DNA of 64,000 nt from Rhodospirillaceae bacterium (GTDB lineage Bacteria; Pseudomonadota; Alphaproteobacteria; UBA8366; Aestuariispiraceae). A program made the position numbers and the translations under genes. This document shows positions 1 to 9,059 of this stretch, in pieces. Below the pieces are notes generated by a model that did no database searches, had not been told where the DNA came from, and saw only the letters and a list, made by a program, of their open reading frames with translations. Within the stretch, counting starts at the first letter, position 1, and each line of letters begins with the position of its first letter. Where the stretch lies: the NCBI GenBank assembly GCA_002709955.1, contig PAQY01000002.1, forward strand, positions 232,448-296,447. Reading direction: 5' to 3'.

Positions 1-81
1 CAGCGGCTGGACCGGGTGATAGAACCCAGCGGCAAATATACCTTGCGGGGGTTCCTGATGCCCAAGGATGCCGCCCAATGA
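1..81 (+). CDS. C-terminal end of an unidentified protein (5' end outside window)
   Basis: The first 26 codons form an open frame that ends in TGA at 79-81. The tail reads ...GKYTLRGFLMPKDAAQ. The stop overlaps the ATG of the next gene in an ATGA, which suggests translational coupling. Too little is present to assign a family; I call it coding only because of the overlap and the uninterrupted frame. Confidence 0.45.
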   Translation, partial: QRLDRVIEPSGKYTLRGFLMPKDAAQ

Positions 82-773
82 TCCCCAAGGGCTGTTCGGA
101 GCGTCCTTTCGATGCCTCCATACTGGGCCGCCCGGTCTGGTGTCTTGATGATGTTGCCCAGGCCGAAAATGCGGTGAATGGTGCCCGACAGGAATCCGTG
201 GGTCTGATGTTCCGGCGGGGGGACGCCTCTGAAGGGGCAATTCTGGACCCCCTAGGTTTTCGTAAAATTGAGACATTGATAACGCTTGGCTGCGCAATAT
301 CGGATCAGAAGCAAAGGCTTCCTGCCGGGATTGGTATCGCACAGACCACAGATGCGGATGCAATCGCAGACCTTGCGGCAAGGGCCTTTCGCAGTGACCG
401 CTGGCACAGGGATCCTGAAATTCCAGATGACCGCGCGGATGCCTATAAGGCGGCCTGGGCCCATAATGATGTTTTGGGACGTGCAGGTGTCACCCTGGTG
501 ACCCTGAATGCCGCAGGGGTAATCACGGGGTTCAACGCCCTGTTGTTTCGCGACGATACGCTGGTTGTCGACCTGATCGCCGTTGCACCGGATCATCAGG
601 GACAGGGACATGGCAGCCGTCTGGTCACAGCCGCAATCGCATACGGGGCAGGGCGCTTTAAAACCCTACAGGTTGGTACCCAGGTGGCAAATCCTGCATC
701 GATACGCCTGTATCAGAAACACGGCCTGCAAGAAATCGGGCGTGCCGATACCTGGCACTGGACACCGTCCTGA
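78..773 (+). CDS. GNAT-family N-acetyltransferase
   Basis: 231 aa. The C-terminal half (about residues 85-230) has the GNAT fold signature: a DLIAVAPDHQGQGHGSRLV stretch matches motif A (Q/RxxGxG/A, acetyl-CoA pyrophosphate binding), followed by a NPASIRLYQKHGL motif B typical of GNATs. The N-terminal 80 residues are less conserved and may form a second, degenerate acetyltransferase-like half, as in enzymes that acetylate amino sugars. Its start overlaps the upstream stop in ATGA, so it belongs to an operon entering from the left edge. The substrate cannot be read from the sequence. Confidence 0.8.
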   Translation: MIPKGCSERPFDASILGRPVWCLDDVAQAENAVNGARQESVGLMFRRGDASEGAILDPLGFRKIETLITLGCAISDQKQRLPAGIGIAQTTDADAIADLAARAFRSDRWHRDPEIPDDRADAYKAAWAHNDVLGRAGVTLVTLNAAGVITGFNALLFRDDTLVVDLIAVAPDHQGQGHGSRLVTAAIAYGAGRFKTLQVGTQVANPASIRLYQKHGLQEIGRADTWHWTPS

Positions 774-797
774 GCACGGGGACAATGATCAGCCCCG

Positions 798-1547
798 TCA
801 TTCCTTCTGTGGCAGGCGCGAGAGCAGGCGTGTGCCAAGTCCGCTGGGCAAGGCCCGCAATATCCAGCCGATACAGCGCATTTGCCAGGGAAAGGATATC
901 TTTGCCGTTCCCTTGTTCAACCCTGTCAGAATGATCTGTGCGGCGCGGTCCGCTTCCATGAAAAAGGGCATGCTGAATGTGTTCTGATCCGTGATGCGAC
1001 TGCGCACGAAGCCGGGACAGATCACACATATCGCCACGCCGCGATGCGCGTAGCGGCCCCGCAACCCTTCACCATAGGCCAGGACGGCGGCTTTGGCGGC
1101 GCTGTAGGCCGGTGCGCTGGGCAGGCCGCGATTGCCGGCGATGGAACTGACCATCCCGATGGTACCCCGCCCGCGCGCGATCACACAGTCCAGGGCCGGA
1201 TGGACGGTATTCAAGACGCCGGTCAGGTTGATATCAAAGATGCGGCGTGTGGTGGCTTCATCCTCGCCGCCTGAAATGCCTGCATTGGCCAGCACAATAT
1301 CCAGGGGTGCAGCAGTGTCTGCATCACTGATCCATTGGCGCATCGCCGCCTGGTCTGTGACATCAATAACCGTGGCCGATACGGTGGCACCGCTTGCCCG
1401 GCAGGCTGTTGCGACAGCCTGTAAACGATCTGCATCGCGACCGGACAGGGCAAGCGTGCAGCCCCCCTGACCATAGCGTTGGGCATAGGCCAGGGCGACT
1501 GCTGCGCCAATGCCGCTGGACGCGCCGGTGATCAGGATCGATTTCAT
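798..1547 (-). CDS. SDR-family NAD(P)-dependent oxidoreductase
   Basis: 249 aa, the usual length of a classical short-chain dehydrogenase. Visible motifs: the cofactor-binding TGASSGIG at residues 7-14, the structural NAG after beta-4 (LANAGISGG), the catalytic Ser of MVSSIAG and the YSAAK catalytic Tyr/Lys, then CPGFVRS after the active site. The C-terminal part after about residue 200 is hydrophobic and basic (WILRALPSGLG), which may associate with membrane as in several lipid-acting SDRs; that last point is inference. It stands alone on the reverse strand, convergent with the GNAT gene. Substrate unknown. Confidence 0.88.
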   Translation of the reverse strand: MKSILITGASSGIGAAVALAYAQRYGQGGCTLALSGRDADRLQAVATACRASGATVSATVIDVTDQAAMRQWISDADTAAPLDIVLANAGISGGEDEATTRRIFDINLTGVLNTVHPALDCVIARGRGTIGMVSSIAGNRGLPSAPAYSAAKAAVLAYGEGLRGRYAHRGVAICVICPGFVRSRITDQNTFSMPFFMEADRAAQIILTGLNKGTAKISFPWQMRCIGWILRALPSGLGTRLLSRLPQKE

Positions 1548-1653
1548 AACCGCAATGTGGCAATGGCGGGCGGTGGCTGCAAGCGTCCCATCATGCTTCC
1601 ATAATCTTGCGGATCATGACAAAAGACCCTGAATTACAGAAAGGATGCCCGCT

Positions 1654-2529
1654 ATGACCGTATCCAGCATGACTGGCTTTGCCCGGACGGAGGGGGAAGA
1701 CGACCTGATCCGCTGGGTCTGGGAGGCACGCAGTGTGAATGGGAAATCGCTGGATGCGCGCATTAGGGTGCCGTCCGGCTGGGAACGGTTCGATCCTGTG
1801 ATCCGCAAGGCGGTTCAGGAGCGGTTTAAGCGCGGCAATCTGACGATCAATCTGGAAGTAAAGCCAATCCTCGGAAAATCCACGGTGCGTATTAACGACG
1901 CCTTGTTGGATGATCTGATTCAGCGGTGCGAGGCATTTGGGGAACGCCCGCGTCTGGACATGCTGTTTACCGTGCGCGGCGTCGTAGAGGCTTCGGAGCA
2001 GGATCCAGGCGACCTTGCCAGTGATCCGGATCGCCTGTCGGCGGTTCAGGGCGGCCTGGACGATGTACTGGCCCGCCTATCGGATGCCCGTGCGGAAGAA
2101 GGCGCGCGGATCGCCACGGTCCTGAGAGATCATTTGGGGGAGATTGAGACCCTGGTCGAAGATGCCGAACGGTCGGAAGAGGCAACACCCCAGGCCATTC
2201 GGGATCGACTATGGGCCCAGATTTCAGGCCTGTTGCCCCAGGACGGCGCGATCCCTTCAGAGCGGCTGGCGCAAGAGGCAGCCATTCTGGCGACAAAGGC
2301 AGACGTGCGCGAAGAGATTGACCGCCTGAAGGCACATGTGGATGCGGCGCGTGACTTGCTGCGCGATGGGGTCGGAATTGGGCGTCGATTTGATTTTTTA
2401 TGTCAGGAATTTAACCGCGAGGCCAATACCCTGGCGTCGAAATCCGCCTCTCTGGATCTCACCCGAATCGGACTAAACCTCAAAGCCGTTATCGACCGCC
2501 TGCGCGAGCAGGTCCAAAATCTTGAATAA
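1654..2529 (+). CDS. yicC: YicC family endoribonuclease
   Basis: 291 aa. The N-terminal SSMTGFAR and the C-terminal QEFNREANTLASKS are hallmark YicC motifs, and the whole protein is the family length. In E. coli and other bacteria YicC is an endoribonuclease implicated in RNA turnover. I chose ATG 1654 because the SD AGAAAGG (1638-1644) is 9 nt upstream; the in-frame ATG at 1645 directly abuts the SD. The gene is followed by gmk with about 13 bp between stop and the preferred gmk start, the common yicC-gmk pairing. Confidence 0.95.
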   Translation: MTVSSMTGFARTEGEDDLIRWVWEARSVNGKSLDARIRVPSGWERFDPVIRKAVQERFKRGNLTINLEVKPILGKSTVRINDALLDDLIQRCEAFGERPRLDMLFTVRGVVEASEQDPGDLASDPDRLSAVQGGLDDVLARLSDARAEEGARIATVLRDHLGEIETLVEDAERSEEATPQAIRDRLWAQISGLLPQDGAIPSERLAQEAAILATKADVREEIDRLKAHVDAARDLLRDGVGIGRRFDFLCQEFNREANTLASKSASLDLTRIGLNLKAVIDRLREQVQNLE

Positions 2530-2542
2530 GGGTGCCAAGCCT

Positions 2543-3193
2543 ATGGCCGAACCATCGCACGACCTTTTCCCCATAAAGCGGCGCGGCCTGATGCTGGTGC
2601 TGTCCTCCCCGTCTGGGGCAGGGAAATCGACGATTGCCAGGGCCATCCTGGACAGCGATCCGGAAATCGATATGTCGGTGTCTGTTACCACCCGCCCGAA
2701 GCGCCCAGGTGAAGTGGAAGGCCGCGATTATATCTTTATTGATCGCACGGAATTCGACCTGATGGTCAATCGCGGTCAATTGCTGGAACATGCAAAGGTT
2801 TTCGACAATTACTATGGCACACCAAGAGCAGCGGTGATGGACGCCCTGGCCGAAGGCCGTGACGCGCTGTTTGATATTGACTGGCAGGGCACACAGCAAC
2901 TGGCGGAAAGTGCCATTGATGATCTGGTGCGCGTCTTTATCCTGCCGCCAAACTCCAGGGAGTTGGAGCGCCGCCTGAACACCCGCGCCCAGGATTCCCA
3001 AGCCGTCATCGCCGCACGCATGGCCAAGGCATCAGACGAGATGAGCCATTATGCGGAATATGACTGGGTTATCGTCAATCACAACCTGGAAGAAAGTGTC
3101 GAACAGGTTCGCGCCATCCTGTGCAGTGAGCGCCTGAAGCGTAAGCGACAAGTCGGCTTGGGTGAATTTGTGAAGGGTTTACGTGCGGGGTGA
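2543..3193 (+). CDS. gmk: Guanylate kinase
   Basis: 216 aa. ATP:GMP phosphotransferase that makes GDP in nucleotide salvage and synthesis. The P-loop SPSGAGKST lies at residues 22-30, followed by the GMP-binding region SVTTRPKRPGEVEGRDY, the FDIDWQGTQQL Walker-B-like segment, and the RLNTR lid. ATG 2543 is preferred, with AAGGG (2528-2532) upstream; a TTG at 2522 would overlap yicC and add seven poorly conserved residues. Co-directional with yicC and probably co-transcribed. Confidence 0.97.
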   Translation: MAEPSHDLFPIKRRGLMLVLSSPSGAGKSTIARAILDSDPEIDMSVSVTTRPKRPGEVEGRDYIFIDRTEFDLMVNRGQLLEHAKVFDNYYGTPRAAVMDALAEGRDALFDIDWQGTQQLAESAIDDLVRVFILPPNSRELERRLNTRAQDSQAVIAARMAKASDEMSHYAEYDWVIVNHNLEESVEQVRAILCSERLKRKRQVGLGEFVKGLRAG

Positions 3194-3202
3194 GGCCGCT
3201 GC

Positions 3203-4675
3203 TTACGAAAGATCGCGAAGCGCCTTTCTAAGCACATCCCGCTGGATCTTTCCGGTCGCCGTGCGGGGGATTCTGTCCAGGAAAACCAGTTGTGTCGCCC
3301 CAAACGCTGACGGCAGCAGGGGCGTCAGTTTGGGGGTAATGGCGCTGATATCGGCTTGGGACATCTTATCCTTGCCACCGGTAACAATGGCCAGCCAGAC
3401 CTGATCGCCTTTTTCCGCATCCGGCACCATACACAGGCCGACATCTTTAAAATCAAAGGCATTCAGGATTGCTTCTTCAATGGGTTGGGGGGCAACCTTA
3501 ATACCGCGAATGTTTAGCTGATCATCGGCGCGCCCGATCAATTTCAGGATACGGTTCTGGTTCAGGATTCCCAGATCCCCCGGATAGAACCATCCCTGTT
3601 TGAACATCCGTTTTGTGGTGGCGGGGTCATCGCGATAGCCCTGGATTAAGGTCTCGCTGCGCATCCTGATTACGCCTGGCTGATCATAGACGGGTTCTTC
3701 CGCGTCATTGACCACTTCCAGATCAACACCGGGCAGGATTGCGCCAATACCATCCGCCTGCATGGTACAGATATAGGCGGCTTCGTTCGTTGCATAGCTT
3801 TCAATCAGGTTGGTCGCCAGCCTGTCCTTCACCCGCTGACGGATGGTTCCTGACACCTGGGCACCGATTGCAAAGATGATCAGATTGGTCGGTTTCTGAT
3901 ATTCCGCTGGCAGGTGATCCAGAATATCGATCAGCGCATGGGGGATCAGGGTGACATGGCTGGCATCGTGCTGTTGGATCACATGGGCAAGGGTCTGGCG
4001 GCTGTCAGCAATACAGGTACCCCCCGCACGCAAACAGGCCGTGCAATGGGTATAATAGGCCTGAATGGAAAAACCCAATGCGACGGCATAGCGGGTGGAG
4101 CCTGTCATGCCAGCCAGGAACTGGAACTGCTGCAGCCGACGGTTCTGCATGTCCCAGCTAAGCGTCAGGGTTTTCAGACTGCCGGTCGTGCCCGATGTTT
4201 TGATAATGCGATAGGGGGCATCGGGGGCAAATCGGGTTTGGATCAGGGGTTGTTCTGGCGATTGTTCGCTCAACAGGGTTGCCCAGGCCTGATCCAGGAT
4301 TACCGTGTTTTTTGATTGCGTCGGGGCGTCCTGGGCGGTGCATAAGACAAGATCGAAATCTTGAACAAGTGGTTCAATGCCAGCCGCTTCATTGGCAGCA
4401 AAAGACATTGAACAAATGCCCAATGCTTCCATCCCCAGGGTCAGGATCAGGTGCATATACAGGTTCTTCACCTCCACAGCCGCCTTTGGGTTCTCGCCCA
4501 GGTTCAGGCTGCGCAGATAGGTAACTGTTTTACACACATCCTGGTAAAGCTGGGCATAGCGATAGGGGACGCCATCTTCCAGAACAGCGACATGTTCCGG
4601 ACGGGTGACCGCATAAAAGGCCAGGATATCAATTGTGCCCGTGGGGGGCGGTGTATAGGGCGCTTTGGGGCTCAC
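3203..4675 (-). CDS. AMP-forming acid:CoA ligase-type (adenylate-forming) enzyme
   Basis: 490 aa, slightly short for the ANL superfamily. Core motifs in order: A3 P-loop KTSGTTGSLKTLTLS (about 160-174), A5 ESYATNEA, A7 GWFYPGDLG with the ribose-binding Asp, the hinge A8 GRADDQLNIRGIKVAP, and A10 TATGKIQRD with the catalytic Lys. It therefore should adenylate a carboxylic acid and pass it to CoA or another thiol; the acid is unknown. The GTG start overlaps the TGA of the RraA-like gene (GTGA), so it is translationally coupled to it. Last gene of the reverse-strand cluster that starts near 8124. Confidence 0.85.
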   Translation of the reverse strand: MSPKAPYTPPPTGTIDILAFYAVTRPEHVAVLEDGVPYRYAQLYQDVCKTVTYLRSLNLGENPKAAVEVKNLYMHLILTLGMEALGICSMSFAANEAAGIEPLVQDFDLVLCTAQDAPTQSKNTVILDQAWATLLSEQSPEQPLIQTRFAPDAPYRIIKTSGTTGSLKTLTLSWDMQNRRLQQFQFLAGMTGSTRYAVALGFSIQAYYTHCTACLRAGGTCIADSRQTLAHVIQQHDASHVTLIPHALIDILDHLPAEYQKPTNLIIFAIGAQVSGTIRQRVKDRLATNLIESYATNEAAYICTMQADGIGAILPGVDLEVVNDAEEPVYDQPGVIRMRSETLIQGYRDDPATTKRMFKQGWFYPGDLGILNQNRILKLIGRADDQLNIRGIKVAPQPIEEAILNAFDFKDVGLCMVPDAEKGDQVWLAIVTGGKDKMSQADISAITPKLTPLLPSAFGATQLVFLDRIPRTATGKIQRDVLRKALRDLS

Positions 4676-5385
4676 GTCACCTGTCCAGCCTTATGCGCTT
4701 CATAGCGTCTCTTGTTTTCCTCATTCGCGGGATACAGGCCGGGCAGTTTCGCCCCGTTTTTCACTTCGTTCAAAATCCAGGCTTCCAGGTTTTCCTGTTC
4801 CTGGGCCAGGGGCAGAACCTCGTCAACCATTGCCTGGGGAACGATGACCGCACCATCCTTGTCGGCCACGATCAGATCGTCTGGATAAATCGCTACACCG
4901 CCACAGCCAATTGGTTCCTGCCAGTTCACAAAGGTCAGGCCCGCAACAGAGGGCGGGGCGGCGGCCCCGGAGGACCAGACCGGCAATCCTGTTCCCAAAA
5001 CCCCCTCCAAATCCCGCACAACGCCATCGGTGATCATGGCGGCAACAGACCGGACCTGCATACGCTGGCACAGAATATCCCCAAACACGCCTGCATCCTG
5101 ACAGCCATCGGCGGCGATGACGGCGATACATCCATCCGGCATTGCCTCAATCGCGCTGCGGGTGGAAATGGGGGAGGACCAGGATGCAGGTGTCGCCAAA
5201 TCTTCCCGCGCCGGAATAAAGCGCAGGGTAAAGGCTGGCCCTGCGACGCGTGGTTGTCCTGGCGTCAGGGGAAATGCGCCCCGGATCCAGACATTTCGCA
5301 ATCCCTTTTTCAACAGCACTGTGGTCAGGGTTGCCGTGGTAATTTCCCGGAATTGGGCCAACAGATCAGGCGAATATTTGGACAT
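4672..5385 (-). CDS. RraA-family protein (HMG/CHA aldolase-like)
   Basis: 237 aa. The RraA/MenG-like fold is recognisable from SGAxP-like residues and the conserved block AAMITDGVVRDLEGVLGTGLPVW, followed by GVAIYPDDLIVADKDGAVIVP. Members with the TDG..RD signature include divalent-metal aldolases cleaving 4-hydroxy-4-methyl-2-oxoglutarate and related pyruvate adducts, as well as RNase E regulators. Its place between a Rieske oxygenase and an acyl-adenylating enzyme favours a metabolic (aldolase or decarboxylase) role; that is inference. Its TGA overlaps the ligase start. Confidence 0.82.
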   Translation of the reverse strand: MSKYSPDLLAQFREITTATLTTVLLKKGLRNVWIRGAFPLTPGQPRVAGPAFTLRFIPAREDLATPASWSSPISTRSAIEAMPDGCIAVIAADGCQDAGVFGDILCQRMQVRSVAAMITDGVVRDLEGVLGTGLPVWSSGAAAPPSVAGLTFVNWQEPIGCGGVAIYPDDLIVADKDGAVIVPQAMVDEVLPLAQEQENLEAWILNEVKNGAKLPGLYPANEENKRRYEAHKAGQVT

Positions 5386-5409
5386 GTTATTTGCTTTCTG
5401 GATTTAGCA

Positions 5410-6567
5410 TTAGGACAGGGTGGCGCGGACCCAATCATGGAAACTTTTGACATACTGTTCTTCCGGCATCAGGACGCCGTGATCATAACGCAGTGAGCGT
5501 GAACCCTTCTGGTTCAATTCTGATGCTTTGGCATCCTGATCCATCACCATGATCGCGAAATCAGTGATATTCTCCAATCTGAAATCCGGTCGTTCCAGGG
5601 TTTCCGGCAGGAACAGCCATTCCACCTCAATCTCCGTCTCTTCCGGTCCTGTGGGTAGGACACGCACGGTGCGCATATAGTCACGATGCCCGGCAATAAA
5701 GACCGATGGCAGGCTAATAAAATAAACCTGACCACGGTCTTTTTCCGCCTGAGTCAGGGTCTTGAACCCATCGGGCAGGGCGGTGCCATCGCAAGACCAG
5801 CTTTCCGCGCCCGGTCGCAAGCCACCGCGATAGCGCGCGTCGGGATCTGATTTATGCTGGGACCAATCCGGATCATCCCGTGGGCCGGAGATGCGGCGCT
5901 TATAAATCGGCACCAGATCACACAATTCCGGGTGGATGTTCGGGCAATGCAGGCATTCATTGAAATTTTCCCAGAAGACCTTCCAATTGCACTGCATTTT
6001 CTTGCGCCAGGTATGCCCAACCTTCAGGGACTCCAGGGGCCAATTGTCGATCCGGTCGCTGCCCCGGTCGAAGCTGTCTTCCAGTTTTGGGGGCGTATCG
6101 GCAAGGCAGACAAAGACGCATCCGCGCCATTCCCGCACCGCGACCGGGTGCAGGGGATAATCTGCCTTATTGAAATCCGGCGCTTCGGCCAGGGATGTGG
6201 TCGCCAAAAGGCGTCCATCCAGCCCATAGGCCCATTGGTGATAAGGACAGCGAATGCTGCGGGTTTTCAGCTTTCCCTGTGCCTCCTGACACAGGATCGA
6301 GCCACGATGGCGGCAGGAATTGTGGAATCCACGCAGGGTGCCATCCTCGTCCCGGACCAGGAAAATTCCCTGCGTCCCGATGGTGAAGCTGCGAAAAGCG
6401 CGGGGCTCGATAAGGCTGCTGGCATGGCACAGATACAGCCAGCCGCTATAAAAGATCTGGTTCAGTTCACGCCGGTACCAACCGTCGTCCCAATAGGCCG
6501 CGCCGGGCAGGGTCGCCACGGTTTCAGTCAGGCCGTCGAAATCTTCTTCACCGGTCAGGATGCGCAT
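5410..6567 (-). CDS. Rieske [2Fe-2S] aromatic-ring-hydroxylating-type oxygenase, alpha subunit
   Basis: 385 aa. Rieske ligands are visible as C85-x-H87 (SCRHRGS) and C107-x2-H110 (RCPYHQW). The mononuclear iron site follows in NWKVFWENFNECLHCPNIH, with H207 and H212 fitting the NWKxxxENxxExxHxxxxH pattern of the alpha-subunit catalytic domain. It should hydroxylate or demethylate a small organic acid or amine with O2, needing an external reductase that is not encoded nearby. ATG 6567 lies downstream of a GGGAGAG SD; a TTG one codon earlier is a poorer start. 24 bp separate it from the RraA-like gene, and both are probably one transcript with meaB upstream. Confidence 0.88.
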   Translation of the reverse strand: MRILTGEEDFDGLTETVATLPGAAYWDDGWYRRELNQIFYSGWLYLCHASSLIEPRAFRSFTIGTQGIFLVRDEDGTLRGFHNSCRHRGSILCQEAQGKLKTRSIRCPYHQWAYGLDGRLLATTSLAEAPDFNKADYPLHPVAVREWRGCVFVCLADTPPKLEDSFDRGSDRIDNWPLESLKVGHTWRKKMQCNWKVFWENFNECLHCPNIHPELCDLVPIYKRRISGPRDDPDWSQHKSDPDARYRGGLRPGAESWSCDGTALPDGFKTLTQAEKDRGQVYFISLPSVFIAGHRDYMRTVRVLPTGPEETEIEVEWLFLPETLERPDFRLENITDFAIMVMDQDAKASELNQKGSRSLRYDHGVLMPEEQYVKSFHDWVRATLS

Positions 6568-6637
6568 CAAACTCTCCCTTCAGGCATCAGTTTGCCACGG
6601 GGAAGGATGGGGTATGCAACCCCTTTTATGGAGGATC

Positions 6638-7675
6638 TTAGTCTTTCAGCAAGGCATCAATCAGTTTACGCGCCCCAATGGGTGCCGGGCTTTCGCCCGC
6701 TGCAACGGCATCCTGAACGGCAGGTAACAGGTCGCGCAGTTTCGGGTCCTGGCGCAGGCGATGGGCGAATTCGGCAATCAGTTCATCCCATAGCCAGGTT
6801 TTGGCCTGATTTGCCCGACGTTCGGCCAGGGTGCCTGCCTTGGCCAGGGAGTCATGGAACGCGCCGATCTTTTCCCAGGCTTCTGGAATGCCTTTCCCGG
6901 TCAGGGCGGAACAGGGCAGGACAGGCACGGACCAACTGTCCCCGCCCTTGCTTAACAGGCGCAGCGCGCCGTGATAATCGGCCGCTGTGCGCTGGGCCTG
7001 ATCGCTCAATTCGCCATCCGCCTTGTTGACCAGGATCATATCGGCCAGCTCAACAATCCCCTTCTTCAATCCTTGCAGTTCATCCCCGCCGGCGGGCAAC
7101 AGCATCAATAGGAACATGTCGGTCATATCCGCTACGGCGGTTTCGCTTTGCCCGACGCCAACCGTTTCCACCAGGATGACATCAAACCCGGCCGCCTCGC
7201 ACAGTAGGATGCTTTCGCGGCTGCGTCTGGCAACGCCGCCCAGTGTCTGCCCGGCGGGAGAGGGGCGGATGAAGGCATTTGGATTGCGCGATAAGTCTTC
7301 CATCCGTGTCTTATCACCCAGGATGGATCCGCCGCCGCGTTTGGAACTGGGGTCAACGGCCAGCACTGCCAGACGGTGGCCCAGCCCGGTGACATGCGCG
7401 CCAAAGGCTTCAATGAAGGTGGATTTCCCAACACCTGGCACACCAGAAATCCCGATGCGCATGGCGGTGCCCGTATGGGGCATGATCTGTGCGATCAGGT
7501 TTTCTGCCTGCAGGCGATGATCCGTGCGGGATGATTCAACCAGGGTGACGGCTTTCGCAAGGGCGCGTCGGTCCCCGGCCAAAAGTTTGGCCGCCAGACT
7601 ATTGGCAACAAGGGCGCTGGGATCGCTGGATACTGGGGAGGAGGCCGCAGGGTTACGCACAATTATACAGGTCAC
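6638..7675 (-). CDS. meaB: MeaB/ArgK-type G3E P-loop GTPase
   Basis: 345 aa. Chaperone GTPase that loads and protects adenosylcobalamin in methylmalonyl-CoA mutase. Walker [10 protein letters not shown] spans residues 78-86; the [18 protein letters not shown] and ETVGVGQSE segments and the NKAD base-recognition motif are diagnostic for the MeaB family. The GTG start overlaps the TGA of the upstream small gene (GTGA). No mutase gene lies in the window, so which mutase it serves cannot be said. The Rieske gene follows after 70 bp. Confidence 0.92.
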   Translation of the reverse strand: MTCIIVRNPAASSPVSSDPSALVANSLAAKLLAGDRRALAKAVTLVESSRTDHRLQAENLIAQIMPHTGTAMRIGISGVPGVGKSTFIEAFGAHVTGLGHRLAVLAVDPSSKRGGGSILGDKTRMEDLSRNPNAFIRPSPAGQTLGGVARRSRESILLCEAAGFDVILVETVGVGQSETAVADMTDMFLLMLLPAGGDELQGLKKGIVELADMILVNKADGELSDQAQRTAADYHGALRLLSKGGDSWSVPVLPCSALTGKGIPEAWEKIGAFHDSLAKAGTLAERRANQAKTWLWDELIAEFAHRLRQDPKLRDLLPAVQDAVAAGESPAPIGARKLIDALLKD

Positions 7676-8124
7676 TTCTTGGGCTTAGAGGAAACGCCAA
7701 GCGAGGTTTCGGCCATTTGGCGCAAACGGTCCCGCTCTGCGGGGCTCAGATCACTCAACGCATTTTGCTTGAAACGATGAACACTCAGCGCAGCATGGAT
7801 CAGATGGCGTTTGCGTTCAACCGCGGCGGCGGGATCTTCCGATATACCATTGCTGTTGGATCTGGCTTTAGCTTGTGCGCGGGCGGATTGCTGCAATCGT
7901 TCCTCCCGGTCGGCCAATTCTTTCTTGGCCGTCTCAATGGCGGCCAATACGGTCAGCGCGTCTATTTGATCCTTGCTGGGCTCTGCGGATCGTCCAGATG
8001 GCTTGCCACGCGCAGGCGCTTCGACACTTTCGTTCGGGGCCATGATGGGGGGCATTGCGGCCTTTGCCTGAATTTTAGCAGACTTTTCGGCCTTTTTCTT
8101 GCCGCCAAATAAGTTCCATGCCAT
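7672..8124 (-). CDS. Hypothetical helical protein upstream of meaB
   Basis: 150 aa, no family recognised. The N terminus [14 protein letters not shown] is very basic; the middle (about residues 60-95) is a charged, heptad-like helix ([18 protein letters not shown]) that could be a short coiled coil; the end is basic. No signal peptide or membrane segment. ATG 8124 is preferred because GGAGGG sits 6 nt upstream; the longer frame from 8169 has no SD. Its stop overlaps the meaB start (GTGA), so it heads this reverse-strand operon. Confidence 0.7.
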   Translation of the reverse strand: MAWNLFGGKKKAEKSAKIQAKAAMPPIMAPNESVEAPARGKPSGRSAEPSKDQIDALTVLAAIETAKKELADREERLQQSARAQAKARSNSNGISEDPAAAVERKRHLIHAALSVHRFKQNALSDLSPAERDRLRQMAETSLGVSSKPKK

Positions 8125-8247
8125 CGGTCCCTCCAACAAAAAGTGGTCCAACACATCCTGTGTTTCCAAAAGCGCCTGTTCGATACGCCAGCACTGTCTT
8201 TCTGCAAATCCACCCTTGTAAACACCACTGCTTACTGAGGGCTTGTT

Positions 8248-8796
8248 TCAGCATTCCGGATCAATGCAATCCTTGGGCCCAATCCATTTCGCCATATAAA
8301 TTTCATCGCCATATCGGACCAGCGCGGATGACGGCTGCGGTCCAAAACGAACCGAACGTCGACGACAACCTTCCTCAGTATAACCGAGTCTTTTATAGAA
8401 GTCCCGCGCCCGTCGATTATGCGACAATACAGTGAATTCCAAACGTTCCAGAGAATCCTTGCGGGCGCGCTCTTCCAGGTCGGCCATCAGTATTTGGCCC
8501 AAACCCTGGCCCCAATGGCTGCGTAAAACGCCAATTCCCAACATACCGATATGGGCGGTGCGATACAGGGTGCCGGGTACTAGTATTCCTTCGGCGATGG
8601 CCTGATCGCCCTTCCAGATATTGATCATATGCCACCCGTGTCTTTCCTTATAGGCGGCAGCAATTTCCGCCATGCCCATCGCGTCAATGGCGCGTTCTTC
8701 GGGCAGTCTTGTATAGAAGTCGGTCTCAGAAAGCAGGGTTTGCCCAAGCAACAGCAATTGCGCGCTGTCTTGCGGCAGGGCCTCGCGTAGGCTCAT
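8248..8796 (-). CDS. GNAT-family N-acetyltransferase
   Basis: 182 aa from ATG 8796. Motif A is IGMLGIGVLRSHWGQGLGQ (acetyl-CoA binding, Q-x-x-G-x-G), followed by LEFTVLSHNRRARDFYKRLGY, motif B, and a C-terminal YMAKWIG strand. This pattern resembles the RimI/RimJ-like and polyamine-type small-molecule GNATs. An in-frame TTG at 8832 would add 12 residues; neither start has a clear SD, and ATG 8796 puts the usual LREA strand at the N terminus. Single gene, convergent with nothing; substrate unknown. Confidence 0.82.
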   Translation of the reverse strand: MSLREALPQDSAQLLLLGQTLLSETDFYTRLPEERAIDAMGMAEIAAAYKERHGWHMINIWKGDQAIAEGILVPGTLYRTAHIGMLGIGVLRSHWGQGLGQILMADLEERARKDSLERLEFTVLSHNRRARDFYKRLGYTEEGCRRRSVRFGPQPSSALVRYGDEIYMAKWIGPKDCIDPEC

Positions 8797-9059
8797 GCTG
8801 GGTGGTAGCCTGGATTTGGGGGACTGGATCAAGGGTCCGTCTGCCTTATCGTGATGGAAGCCAAGCGCGTGGAGATATAGGATAGTATATTATTCCTGCC
8901 CAAAGGGCGATTATGGTAAACAACTGGCTTGTGGTCTGGTAAAAATATACTTTACCTAGGCTGAAGCGGTGCTTGGGGGCATTGTGAAAATTTGGTTCGT
9001 GTTCAGGTGTTCAGTCGTGTTTTCTGACAGGTTTTTATCTTTGTAAGGGTTTGTTACGG

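Noticed and set aside
4633-5496. A 287-codon forward frame
   Set aside because: Antisense to the RraA-like gene; composition is His/Gln/Gly-rich without a recognisable fold.
5854-7029. A 391-codon forward frame
   Set aside because: Antisense to the Rieske oxygenase and MeaB genes, both of which have intact motifs.
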